Shown piece after piece: positions 53,492 through 61,565 of a stretch of DNA of 64,000 bases. The stretch spans positions 2,720,001 to 2,784,000 of the forward strand of contig NZ_CP118962.1 of NCBI RefSeq assembly GCF_029024925.1, written 5' to 3'. A model generated the notes under the pieces. That model was not told where the DNA came from, did not search any database, and worked only from the letters and a program-made list of their open reading frames with translations. This DNA comes from Enterococcus faecalis (GTDB lineage Bacteria > Bacillota > Bacilli > Lactobacillales > Enterococcaceae). The first letter of the stretch is position 1, and each line of letters opens with the position of its first letter. The translations under genes were made by a program, and so were the position numbers.

Positions 53492-54130
53492 TTATTGAAC
53501 ATTAACATCTATCGCTTGATAAAATGAATTAATCGTGTCATTGATATCCCAAACGGCATAAATAACATGGTATCCTTTCCTATCAGCGGGAATCTTTATT
53601 CTGTGTGTTTCTGTATCATTGACCATAAATCCTTGACCAGGAGGTAAATCTTGACCGATTGGTTGCCCTACTATGCCAATCAGTTCCATTTCGTCCATCG
53701 TTAATGGTGCATTAGGATTCCATCCAGGTTTCGTCATATAGTATCTAAAACGATTGGTCTTATGTTTTGCCGTCATCACCCATTTAAAATTATTCTCTCC
53801 TGTTGTTATATTACTTTTTACCCAACGAGTGGCTGTTTGTTCATCTAGTTTGGAATAGCTTGCTAATCCAGCTGAAGGCAACCTTCCATTTAATTGACCC
53901 GTGTCTAATAATTTAGTTGGCGCTTCAATTCCTTGGGGTGTCGTGATAATTTCTGGCTGTGAGCTGTCTTGACCAGGTCCCCATCCAAATCCGTTTGCTT
54001 CCGCATTTTTGACTCGACTGACTGGGCTATCAACATAGCCATGTGCATAACTCTGCTGTGCATCTCCTAAAGCAAAAACACTGATCATCGTTGCGCCCAC
54101 TGCAATTATGAATAACATCATTTTTTTCAT
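53492..54130 (-). CDS. AA10 lytic polysaccharide monooxygenase (chitin-active type)
   Basis: 212 residues from the ATG at 54130 (GGGAGCG upstream). Signal peptide 1-29 ends at SYA, exposing His30 as the new N-terminus (HGYVDSPVSR). With His123 in TAKHKTNRF it forms the copper histidine brace. Other AA10 marks: ATRWVKSNITTGENNFKWVMTAKH, GWNPNAPLT and IPADRKGYHVIYAVWDINDTINSFYQAIDVNV. Single catalytic domain without a chitin-binding module. It oxidatively cuts chitin or related polymers. E. faecalis has a well-studied AA10 enzyme elsewhere (EfCBM33A), and this reads as a paralogue. Confidence 0.92.
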   Translation of the reverse strand: MKKMMLFIIAVGATMISVFALGDAQQSYAHGYVDSPVSRVKNAEANGFGWGPGQDSSQPEIITTPQGIEAPTKLLDTGQLNGRLPSAGLASYSKLDEQTATRWVKSNITTGENNFKWVMTAKHKTNRFRYYMTKPGWNPNAPLTMDEMELIGIVGQPIGQDLPPGQGFMVNDTETHRIKIPADRKGYHVIYAVWDINDTINSFYQAIDVNVQ

Positions 54131-54513
54131 GTATATCGCTCCCTTATAAGCAAAACCCTTCAAAAAACATGTAATCTTAATCAACTGAAACGTAAAATCT
54201 CCACAACATCATTTTTACTTTTTCGATAGCGACCATCAACTTTGTGCACAATTATTGTCGACATATTTATTTTAAATGAAGTAGCAATTCAATAGCAACT
54301 GTCCGCCTTTTTTACTGAGAAAAACTTATAGCACTCTTATAAAAAATGTTTGTTTTTTAATTTATCATTATTGAACACCAACTATTTATAGCGGTTAACC
54401 GAGAACAGCCTTGTACACTTTTTTTTAGAATGCTCAAGTACTGTTTTTTTAACTGCTTCACTTCCCCACACCTTTAAATTTATTTAAAAAACAATAAATT
54501 TTCTTAAACTTCA
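54131..54513. other. Divergent intergenic region, LPMO side
   Basis: About 380 bases, AT-rich, carrying the upstream region of the LPMO gene. No ORF or structured RNA was seen in this part. Confidence 0.4.
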
Positions 54514-54543
54514 TTGTGAGAACCGCTACATAAATTCTATACT
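54514..54543 (+). promoter_or_regulatory. Promoter upstream of the M-box
   Basis: TTGTGA (54514-54519), 18-base spacer, TATACT (54538-54543), about 20 bases before the aptamer. Confidence 0.6.
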
Positions 54544-54559
54544 TCTAGCGTTAGATAAA

Positions 54560-54720
54560 ATAACCTTGTTAGGTGAGGCTCCTATCCAAACATAGGCTAT
54601 TGCGCAGAAATGTCGAAAGACACCAATGTGTAAAACAGGAATGGTCGAATTAAGGCTCTTCTAAAAATAGCTAAGAGAAATCTTTACGTTGGATAGTGCT
54701 AAAGCTCAGACGATGAGAAC
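54560..54720 (+). ncRNA. M-box (ykoK leader) magnesium riboswitch
   Basis: All main M-box blocks are in order: GTTAGGTGAGGCTCCTAT, then GCTATTGCGCAGAAATGTCG and AAAGACACCAATGTG, and finally AGTGCTAAAGCTCAGACGAT. The ends pair as CTTGTT (54565-54570) with GATGAG (54712-54717). M-boxes sense Mg2+ and usually sit before magnesium transporters. Downstream is a GCTTGC/GCAAGC hairpin without a T-tract, then the ribosome site GAAAGGG of the next gene. Confidence 0.85.
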
Positions 54721-54815
54721 CGATTGGCTTGCTGTGTCCTGTTTAGTCGCAAGCGCTTATTTACGATCGATGCTGGCTTAGTCTACTCTTTCAAGGGAAA
54801 AAGAAAGGGATTCTC

Positions 54816-56432
54816 ATGCAAACATCGAATAAAAAATTTCCACTTTATGCCCTAACAACGCTTGTTTTTACTTTCCTCACTTTGTTAGTGGCGGCTAGTC
54901 CAAATTGGTTTCAACAAATGGACGAAGCTATCTATCACATCAAATGGCAATTAAATGCCCCACTTTTAACAGCGGTCAATCTGTTAGCAAAAACAGCCAC
55001 AATTGGACCAATGCTGCTATTCTTCTTATTATTGATGGTATACCTTTTACGCAAAAAAGAAAAAATCCTAGCCTTTTGGGCTGTCAGTAACCTATTAGCT
55101 GTCGGCTTCTTAGGGAGCGTTTTTAAACATGTGGTGGGTCGGGCTCGACCAAACCTAGGCGCTTTAGCTGACCGGAGCTCTGCTAGCTTTCCCAGCGGAC
55201 ATTCATTATTAGCAATGGCGCTAGTCTGTACGATTTTGATCATTTTGGCCTATCTTCATGTTGAAAAAACCAAAGGCATCAAAATTTTCTTACTCACTTA
55301 TTTAGTTTTGATTGTGTTAGGTCGTTTAATCTTACGCGTTCATTATCCTAGTGATGTCATCGCTGGGATGCTCCTAAGTTATAGCTGGATCAACTTTTCA
55401 TTTCAAATTGTTCAACGTTATTTGCCGGCACCTGAACCAGAGGAAGCAGAAGTACCGACACAACGCCGGCGCCGCCATTCTCGTAAAAGAAAAAGCTTAT
55501 TCGTGGTCTTCAGTTTAACCCTTTTATTTTTAGGCACACTTTCTGTTTCGGCTTACGGCGTCAGCATGTATCGCAATTTGCAAAAAACGGCGAACACCAT
55601 GTATAAACCAAGAAAATCTTCCACGAAGAGTCCCGATTTAGCCAAAGGTGAGCCGGTTAGTTTCTTAATTATGGGAATTGCGAATGACTCAAAACGCAAA
55701 ACCGATTACCGCTCCAACGCCTTGATGGTGGTTACAGTGAATAATCAATTACAAAAAACTACCATCACCAGCATCCCACGTGACTACTATGTGGAAATGG
55801 CTGGCACCAATGGCGAATACAATAAAATCAATGCGGCCCACGTTTTCGGTGGTGCCGATATGCAAATTAAAACGGTTGAAAATGTCTTGCACATCCCAAT
55901 CAATCATTACTTTTCAATTGATATGGATGCTATGAAGGACCTTGGCGATGCGGTGGGCGGCGTCACTGTTGACAATGCCTTTGCTTTTGACGCTGAAGGG
56001 ATTCATTATCCGAAAGGCAAACAGCATTTAGGGGGCTGGGAAGCTTTACAATACGCGCGCATGCGTTACGAAGACCCTGAAGGCGACTATGGTCGTCAAC
56101 GCCGCCAACGAGAAGTTTTAATCGAATTAACCAACAAGCTACTTTCTTTTAACAGCTTGCTAAAATATCAAGAAATTCTGGACGTAATCGGCGAGCATGG
56201 CGAAACCGACTTGTCCTTTGACCAAATGATGGCGATGCTAAAAAAATACACCCCCGCACTAAAAACGATTGAAACCGATCAATTAAAAGGCTACGATTAC
56301 ACTGGCGATGGCGTGACAGGGATTGAAGGTATTTCTTATCAACTTGTGGAAGAGAGTGAACGCCAACGTGTCGAAAATGCTATTAAAGAACAAATGAACC
56401 TCTCTACGAAAGACACTGAACAATCGCAATAA
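54816..56432 (+). CDS. PAP2 phosphatase - LCP (LytR-CpsA-Psr) fusion protein
   Basis: 538 residues. N-terminal PAP2 domain (about 1-205) with six membrane helices and all three phosphatase motifs: KHVVGRARP (104-112), SFPSGHS (124-130) and RVHYPSD (174-180, catalytic His176). A basic linker (RRRRHSRKRK, 217-226), another membrane helix (about 228-248) and an outward LCP domain (about 280-510) with NALMVVTVNN, SIPRDYYV and the Arg-rich ARMRYEDPEGDYGRQRRQREV. LCP enzymes move polymers from undecaprenyl-pyrophosphate to the wall; PAP2 enzymes recycle the lipid carrier. One chain could do both. AAAGGG precedes the ATG. Confidence 0.9.
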   Translation: MQTSNKKFPLYALTTLVFTFLTLLVAASPNWFQQMDEAIYHIKWQLNAPLLTAVNLLAKTATIGPMLLFFLLLMVYLLRKKEKILAFWAVSNLLAVGFLGSVFKHVVGRARPNLGALADRSSASFPSGHSLLAMALVCTILIILAYLHVEKTKGIKIFLLTYLVLIVLGRLILRVHYPSDVIAGMLLSYSWINFSFQIVQRYLPAPEPEEAEVPTQRRRRHSRKRKSLFVVFSLTLLFLGTLSVSAYGVSMYRNLQKTANTMYKPRKSSTKSPDLAKGEPVSFLIMGIANDSKRKTDYRSNALMVVTVNNQLQKTTITSIPRDYYVEMAGTNGEYNKINAAHVFGGADMQIKTVENVLHIPINHYFSIDMDAMKDLGDAVGGVTVDNAFAFDAEGIHYPKGKQHLGGWEALQYARMRYEDPEGDYGRQRRQREVLIELTNKLLSFNSLLKYQEILDVIGEHGETDLSFDQMMAMLKKYTPALKTIETDQLKGYDYTGDGVTGIEGISYQLVEESERQRVENAIKEQMNLSTKDTEQSQ

Positions 56433-56440
56433 CGACTAAA

Positions 56441-56474
56441 AAGCAGCGCCCCTTAATGAAAGGGGTGCTGCTTA
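56441..56474 (+). terminator. Terminator of the PAP2-LCP gene
   Basis: AAGCAGCGCCCCTT / AAGGGGTGCTGCTT stem. Confidence 0.75.
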
Positions 56475-56479
56475 CTTTG

Positions 56480-56573
56480 GCTAGTTAGACGGTCATTTCA
56501 AAAATATTAATTTTTGTCACCGTTAGTAACGGCTCTACATCAGAGAGGTATGTTAGCGCATAGCTCTCTTTTC
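56480..56573 (-). ncRNA. Orphan antitoxin-like RNA (copy A)
   Basis: Minus-strand promoter TGC-TATAAT (56580-56585), a 5' hairpin built on AGAGAG…/…CTCTCT and the box GAGCCGTT-ACTAACGGTGAC. Same layout as copies B-D, but no toxin gene is left on its downstream side. The left end is estimated. Confidence 0.6.
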
Positions 56574-56640
56574 ATTACCATTATAGCACAATTACCTAAA
56601 AAAATATATTGGAAACTAATTATTTTTTTGTTTCACATGG

Positions 56641-56646
56641 TATAAT
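56641..56646 (+). promoter_or_regulatory. Promoter of toxin 1
   Basis: Extended -10 TGG-TATAAT; -35 weak. Confidence 0.55.
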
Positions 56647-56805
56647 CTAAGTGTAGAGAAGTTATGGCGGAGGCAAGCGCACAGGAACATGCGCTTTGCG
56701 ACGAGAATCGCAACAAAGTGAGAAGCGTAGGAGCAGAGACTTTCCTCTTTCGGTGAGGTGATGCGTATGCACGTATTTCCGAAATTTAGAGAAAGGAGAG
56801 GCCTT

Positions 56806-56910
56806 TTGTCAGCATATGAAACAATTCAGACAATTCTTGGGTTTGGTATGTTTACCATTGCTTTGATTGCGCTGATTGTGAAATTGCTTAAAAATGACAA
56901 GAAAAAATAA
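56806..56910 (+). CDS. Small hydrophobic type I toxin (holin-like), copy 1
   Basis: 34 residues starting at TTG 56806: MSAYETIQTILGFGMFTIAL followed by IALIVKLLKNDKKK. AAAGGAG is 7 bases upstream. One membrane helix with a Lys-rich end, the profile of Hol_Tox/TxpA-BsrG-like toxins that damage the membrane when overproduced. The same frame is open back to ATG codons at 56761 and 56767 with GAGGTG before them, giving a possible 47-49 residue form. Toxin mRNA has a leader of about 150 bases and ends in a terminator (56904-56943) shared with antisense RNA B. Confidence 0.75.
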   Translation: MSAYETIQTILGFGMFTIALIALIVKLLKNDKKK

Positions 56911-57012
56911 CCGTCTACTTTGACTGAGTACGGTTATTTTTTGTAACTAAAAAGGTCACCGTCTTAAACGGCTCTACACTAGAGAGGTATGTTAGAGCAT
57001 ACCTCTCTTTTC
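56905..57012 (-). ncRNA. Antitoxin RNA of toxin 1 (copy B)
   Basis: Minus-strand promoter TGC-TACAAT (57019-57024). Predicted RNA has a 5' hairpin GAGAGGTATG-CTCTAA-CATACCTCTC, a small CCGTTTAAGACGG hairpin, and ends in the terminator complementary to the toxin 3' end. Convergent with toxin 1, like RatA/TxpA. Confidence 0.7.
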
Positions 57013-57071
57013 GTCTCTATTGTAGCATATTTCTCTGAAAAATACGAATAAAAATATCGTTTACTGTACAA

Positions 57072-57169
57072 CATATGAAACAATTCAGACGATCCTAGGG
57101 TTTGGTATGTTTACCATTGCTTTGATTGCACTGATTGTGAAATTGCTTAAAAATGACAAGAAAAAATAA
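57072..57169 (+). pseudogene. Toxin remnant (copy 2), 5' end lost
   Basis: The codons for YETIQTILGFGMFTIALIAL to the stop repeat toxin 1 at the protein level, but the promoter, leader, AGGAG ribosome site and TTG start are gone. Upstream is unrelated AT-rich DNA. Not expected to be translated. Confidence 0.75.
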
Positions 57170-57271
57170 CCGTCTACTTTGACCAGTACGGTTATTTTTA
57201 AATAATCAAAAAGGTCACCGTCTTAAACGGCTCTACATCAGAGAGGTATGTTGGCGCATATCTCTCTTTTC
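57165..57271 (-). ncRNA. Antitoxin RNA facing the toxin remnant (copy C)
   Basis: Minus-strand promoter TGC-TATAAT (57278-57283), hairpin AGAGATATG…CATACCTCTC, and GAGCCGTTTAAGACGGTGAC, with the terminator of the toxin remnant. Promoter and hairpins look intact although the toxin is broken. Confidence 0.65.
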
Positions 57272-57338
57272 ATTGCTATTATAGCACAATTACCTAAAAA
57301 AACATATTGGAAACTAATTATTTTTTAGCCCTACATGG

Positions 57339-57344
57339 TATAAT
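57339..57344 (+). promoter_or_regulatory. Promoter of toxin 3
   Basis: Extended -10 TGG-TATAAT, same context as the promoter of toxin 1. Confidence 0.55.
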
Positions 57345-57438
57345 AAAATTGTAGAGAAGTTATGGCGGCGGCTATCCAATCTGAAAGGTGGTGGTGCTTA
57401 TGAATGTAAGTACTAAAATCTATGAAAGGAGAGGCCTT

Positions 57439-57543
57439 TTGTCTATCGCAGAAGCTTTAGCTCTGATGATTAGTTTCGGTTCTTTTATCGCAACGTTAAT
57501 CTTCGGAATCCTAGAGGCTGTAAAAGAAAACAATAAAAAATAA
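57439..57543 (+). CDS. Small hydrophobic type I toxin, divergent copy 3
   Basis: 34 residues from TTG 57439: MSIAEALALMISFGSFIATL then IFGILEAVKENNKK. Same ribosome site and start context as copy 1 (GAAAGGAGAGGCCTTTTG) but a different peptide, closer to the BsrE/TxpA type (EALxLMxSFGSFI). An in-frame ATG at 57400 behind GGTGGTGG would give a 47-residue form sharing the ERRGLLS segment with copy 1. Terminator follows (ACCGT…ACGGTTATTTTTT), shared with antisense RNA D. Confidence 0.75.
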   Translation: MSIAEALALMISFGSFIATLIFGILEAVKENNKK

Positions 57544-57649
57544 CCGTCAACTTTAGCGAGCACGGTTATTTTTTATAAATCACTAAAAATCGCTACCGTC
57601 TGAAACGGCTCTACACTAGAGAGATATGTTGGCGCATACCTCTCTTTTC
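57540..57649 (-). ncRNA. Antitoxin RNA of toxin 3 (copy D)
   Basis: Minus-strand promoter TGC-TACAAT area (57656-57661), hairpin AGAGAGGTATG…CATATCTCTC and GAGCCGTTTCAGACGGTAGC; ends in the toxin 3 terminator. Confidence 0.7.
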
Positions 57650-57689
57650 ATTACCATTGTAGCACAACGACCCTCAAAAGACCATCAAT

Positions 57690-57735
57690 AAAAATGCCCG
57701 AGCCTTAGAAAAATAAGAGGCTCGGGCATTTTTAT
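57690..57735 (-). terminator. Terminator of the second WxL operon
   Basis: AAAAATGCCCGAGCC / GGCTCGGGCATTTTT stem just after the stop of the WxL gene. Confidence 0.85.
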
Positions 57736-57737
57736 TT

Positions 57738-60700
57738 TTATGGGCCAGCCACTAAATTCCAAGTGACGGCGGCTTGGTATTGTTGGCCAGACATGCCTTG
57801 ATTGGCGGGCACTTCTAGTTTGATGTTAGCAAACGTGAAGTCCAACTGATAAACGTCACTACCTATGAACTGTTGGTTCGCGACCACCGCTGTTGCGGTA
57901 TTGTCGGCGGTTAAATTCACGATGCCAGTCTTGCCAAGTGGTGTCTTGGTTTCTGTTGGTTGGTTGTAATCGGTAAAGCTGGCAGCAGCGGCCGTTCCTA
58001 GCAACAAGCGGGTCGTTGTCGGCAAGCTGTCTGTCGCTGATTTCGGTTGTGACAGCTGCGCCGTTAAACTCCAATTCGGTTGGGTTTTCTTGATCCGCAG
58101 ATAGGGATTGCGTGTGCCGTTGCCATAATAATCAGCGGCTTTTTTCAAGCTGTGCTGTTGCGTACTTCCCGCTACCCCAACCTGACCAAAATTGAACGTT
58201 GGAACACTGATGAAGCCTTCCCCAGTCGGTTCCTTTGTTTCTTGATCTAAATCTTTAATCCGGACCGTATCTGAGGCAGTCAGTTTGTTGAAATTCCCTG
58301 TGAATTCCACAGCGGCTTTTAGCACTTGGTTTGGTTGTCCAGTAACTTTTGTTCCTAGGAGATTAATCGTTAGTTGACCGCCAACAGGAATACTACTATC
58401 TAAAGGAATCTCAAAACCTGCTTCCCACTGTTCTTTCGTGATTGGTCGAACTTTCGTATTTTGACCAGTACCTAAAATAAACAGTTCCGTGGGCGTACTA
58501 ATTCCAGCCGCCCAGTCAGTGGTTGGTTTAATCTTAACTGAAGTTAAAGGTGCTTCTCCAGTATTTTTTAAGAGCACTTCCCAATATTCCATGGTTGCGC
58601 CATTGTCAATGACATCGACTGCACCACGCATCGTTAAGTTAGCGCTGATGTTTGCTTCTTTGTAGACTGCTGTCATATCATCATTGTCATCAAAGGTTGT
58701 GTTATACGCTGGCGTGGTGCTGGTTGTCAACGTATTCGGTTTTGTTTTGCCTTTGTACCAGCCTTGAAAGACGTAGGTTTTGCCACCTGCTGAATAACTA
58801 GCTGGTAAAGCTTTTGCGCTCGTATACTTGAAGGTATTGCTAGTCATGGGAATCTGGTTCCCTTGCGTGAACCCTGCTGGCGGCGTGATTTTAGCGCCAC
58901 TTGTGTTCACAAAGTTTTCGGTGACTTTGCGGTTGGTTAAATGATAATAGACAGGTCCACTGATTGTTTGATATAGGGCAGTGATACTTCCAGAACTAGA
59001 ATAAGAAACTGTTCTACGTAAGAAAGGTGGATACCTAACACTAGAATCAATACCTGAATATGTTTCTCTTGGTGTAAAACTCCCATCTGCTCGTTGTGTC
59101 AAGGTTAACTCAGCAATTACATTTGCTTCAGGTTGCACCGTATCATTGGATACCGAAGAAACAGTTGTCTTTACTGGTAGAGGATACTTAGGATCAATTT
59201 TTCCAGTTTTATCATAAAGATTCAACGATTTATAGTATTTAGGCAGGTTAATTGAGAAATTTGCGAATGCCTCACCATTCCAACCTACTACGGTAGGTTG
59301 TGCAATATTCTTTGCAGGTAACGTCACTTGCCGTAAATTACCAACTTTTACGCCACTCTGATTATTAGCAATTGTGCCAAATGATACCGTAGAGCCTGCT
59401 GCCCCAGTTCCTCTATACACAATACTCTTATAGTCATACGTGAGATTGATATCGTCAGGATTCACCAACTGTCCCGCTTCATTGACAAAACCGAATTGGT
59501 ATGTAGTTTCTGGGAAATTGACTTCCTCATACACCACATTCAAATCATCATTATCATCATAAGTCACCGCATAGCTTGGCGCTTTGGTGGTGGTCAAGGT
59601 ATTTGGCTTGGTTTTGCCTTTGTACCAGCCTTTGAACTTGTAGGTCTTACCACCTGTTGTGTAAGTGTCTGGCAAGGTGCCACTTTGTTTAAAGGTGTAT
59701 GGGTCACTGTTAATTACTGTTTGTTTTCCTTGCGTAAAGCCTGTTGGTGGCGTGATTTTAGTGCCGTTGGCGTCCACGAAGTTTTCGGTGACACGGCGGT
59801 TGGTTAGATAGTAATAGATTGGACCTTGAATCGTATAGTACATTGCTTTCCCCGTAAGAAAACTCGATACATATCTTAAATAAAATGGAAGCTGAACATT
59901 TTCGGGAGCGGCGGCTGTTGTTCTATTGAACACAAACTCCTGTCCTCCATTATTCTTTAATTCAAAATATTGAGGAGTATTATTTATTTCCGCACCTGAT
60001 GGGTTTAGTATACTTGGATAAGGATATGCGGCATCAAAACCACCTTGTTGATTTTGTATACTGATGGATTTATAAATTCTTGGAAGCTGATATCTTAAGT
60101 TTACTGCACTAAATTGAAATGAATCATTACTATTCGTTTCAAGATATTGAACTGGGTATATGATTTCTTTAAGATTATTTTTTGTATTTGCCTTAATCCC
60201 TGTTTCTATTTTAGTAGTTGCCCATGCTGATGGGATATTGTTGGGTGGTTCAGTACCAATACCGTACCAACTATCATATGTCAAATCAATCGTGGAGGCA
60301 TCTACTCGCTTACCTGATTCATCAACAAAACCAAATTGATATGTACGACTAGGAAATTCCAAAACCTTAATCTCCTCATACACCACATTCAAATCATCAT
60401 TATCATCATAAGTCACCGCATAGCTTGGTGCTTTGGTGGTGGTCAAGGTGTTTGGCTTGGTTTTACCTTTGTACCAGCCTTTGAACTTATAGGTTTTGCC
60501 GTTACTTGCTTTGTAAGTCTCTGGCAAGGTGCCAGCTTGTTTGAAGGTATAGTTATTGCTGGTAATACTGGTCTGCTTTCCTTGGGTGAATCCTGTTGGA
60601 GCAGGAATGGTTGCGCCTGCTGTGTCTTTGAAGGATTCGGTGACACGTCTATTAGTTAGATAATAATAAATTGGGGTTGTAGTACCAAAAATTAAATTAG

Positions 60701-61565
60701 TTACTCCTGAAGCATCACCGAGGTAATACCCAAAAGAAACCGGAGATTTATCTACTCCATAGGATGTTCGATTATCATAATTTTCTCTGAAAGTATTTGG
60801 TTCAGCTGCTTTAGTTAGTTCATACAGGCTTCCTGACGAATCTGATGACTGCACAGTACCAGATAGTAAAGAAGTAGTTGTGTATACAGGTAGTGGATAG
60901 CTTTTTGAACTACTATAGTAATTCGTTGGCTTAACAGTTAAATCGCTATATTTTTTTGGAACCGTAATTTTTATATCTGATACTCCACGAAAATTTCTTG
61001 GAAAGACAGAGTTAGTTGAATACGTGTAACTTTCTGCCGCAACATCAAATTTTTTATGGTCTACTGCATCAATAATAGATATGGGTTGTCTAATAGAAGG
61101 TGAATATACACTAGGGTCTGTACCTAACGCTGTTTGGTTAAAAGTCATTATGTTAGCACTCATATTTATTAATGATGGGTCTATAAATGAGCCATCTTCG
61201 CTAACGAAGTATATCGTAAATGCTCTGTATGGCATCTGAGCTAAAGCTCTGGTCCCAGACGATCTAAGACTATTATTATCTTTGATTTGCGACTTGTTTC
61301 TTAGTTCATCTTCTCTCAATTCTTCTGGTTTCTCTGTTTCCTGTGTCACTTCTTCCCGACTCGTTTCAGTCGTTTCTTGACTGCTTTCCGTACTTGCTGG
61401 CGTTGCGCTACTTGCTGATGTTGCTTCCTTAGCGCTACTTGCTACTGTCGGACTACTTTCAATCGTGATTGTTTCCGCAACTGCGGTCACGCCAGAAAAG
61501 GCGTTAATCACTAAAGAACTACACAAGCCAATGGTTGCTAATCGTTGCCACTTAGTTTGCTTCAT
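57738..61565 (-). CDS. Large WxL-domain surface protein with three repeat modules
   Basis: 1275 residues. Signal peptide 1-30, Ser/Thr/Glu-rich stalk (about 32-100), then three long modules. Each contains a beta-rich domain starting FxFVxExGxxxD, then a MucBP/InlB-like unit (RRVTENF…GxTFTQGKQ…KFKGWYKGKTKPNTL…YDDNDDLNVVYEE). A beta-sandwich (about 960-1090) and a C-terminal WxL domain ending AAVTWNLVAGP follow. It binds the cell wall through WxL. AT-rich beta-domains alternate with GC-richer repeat units. It overlaps the LPXTG gene by 14 bases. Confidence 0.87.
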   Translation of the reverse strand: MKQTKWQRLATIGLCSSLVINAFSGVTAVAETITIESSPTVASSAKEATSASSATPASTESSQETTETSREEVTQETEKPEELREDELRNKSQIKDNNSLRSSGTRALAQMPYRAFTIYFVSEDGSFIDPSLINMSANIMTFNQTALGTDPSVYSPSIRQPISIIDAVDHKKFDVAAESYTYSTNSVFPRNFRGVSDIKITVPKKYSDLTVKPTNYYSSSKSYPLPVYTTTSLLSGTVQSSDSSGSLYELTKAAEPNTFRENYDNRTSYGVDKSPVSFGYYLGDASGVTNLIFGTTTPIYYYLTNRRVTESFKDTAGATIPAPTGFTQGKQTSITSNNYTFKQAGTLPETYKASNGKTYKFKGWYKGKTKPNTLTTTKAPSYAVTYDDNDDLNVVYEEIKVLEFPSRTYQFGFVDESGKRVDASTIDLTYDSWYGIGTEPPNNIPSAWATTKIETGIKANTKNNLKEIIYPVQYLETNSNDSFQFSAVNLRYQLPRIYKSISIQNQQGGFDAAYPYPSILNPSGAEINNTPQYFELKNNGGQEFVFNRTTAAAPENVQLPFYLRYVSSFLTGKAMYYTIQGPIYYYLTNRRVTENFVDANGTKITPPTGFTQGKQTVINSDPYTFKQSGTLPDTYTTGGKTYKFKGWYKGKTKPNTLTTTKAPSYAVTYDDNDDLNVVYEEVNFPETTYQFGFVNEAGQLVNPDDINLTYDYKSIVYRGTGAAGSTVSFGTIANNQSGVKVGNLRQVTLPAKNIAQPTVVGWNGEAFANFSINLPKYYKSLNLYDKTGKIDPKYPLPVKTTVSSVSNDTVQPEANVIAELTLTQRADGSFTPRETYSGIDSSVRYPPFLRRTVSYSSSGSITALYQTISGPVYYHLTNRKVTENFVNTSGAKITPPAGFTQGNQIPMTSNTFKYTSAKALPASYSAGGKTYVFQGWYKGKTKPNTLTTSTTPAYNTTFDDNDDMTAVYKEANISANLTMRGAVDVIDNGATMEYWEVLLKNTGEAPLTSVKIKPTTDWAAGISTPTELFILGTGQNTKVRPITKEQWEAGFEIPLDSSIPVGGQLTINLLGTKVTGQPNQVLKAAVEFTGNFNKLTASDTVRIKDLDQETKEPTGEGFISVPTFNFGQVGVAGSTQQHSLKKAADYYGNGTRNPYLRIKKTQPNWSLTAQLSQPKSATDSLPTTTRLLLGTAAAASFTDYNQPTETKTPLGKTGIVNLTADNTATAVVANQQFIGSDVYQLDFTFANIKLEVPANQGMSGQQYQAAVTWNLVAGP
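59521..59650 (-). repeat. Intragenic repeat unit, copy 1 of near-identical pair
   Basis: About 125 bases coding YKFKGWYKGKTKPNTL…DDNDDLNVVYEE, differing from the copy at 60370-60490 at only a few positions. Confidence 0.8.
60370..60490 (-). repeat. Intragenic repeat unit, copy 2 of near-identical pair
   Basis: Near-identical to 59521-59650. A third, more diverged unit lies at about 58670-58770. Confidence 0.8.

Noticed and set aside
59496-60659. Two similar 103- and 107-codon plus-strand frames opposite the WxL repeats
   Set aside because: They are shadows of the duplicated repeat units on the other strand. Their likeness comes from the DNA repeat, and no ribosome site is present.
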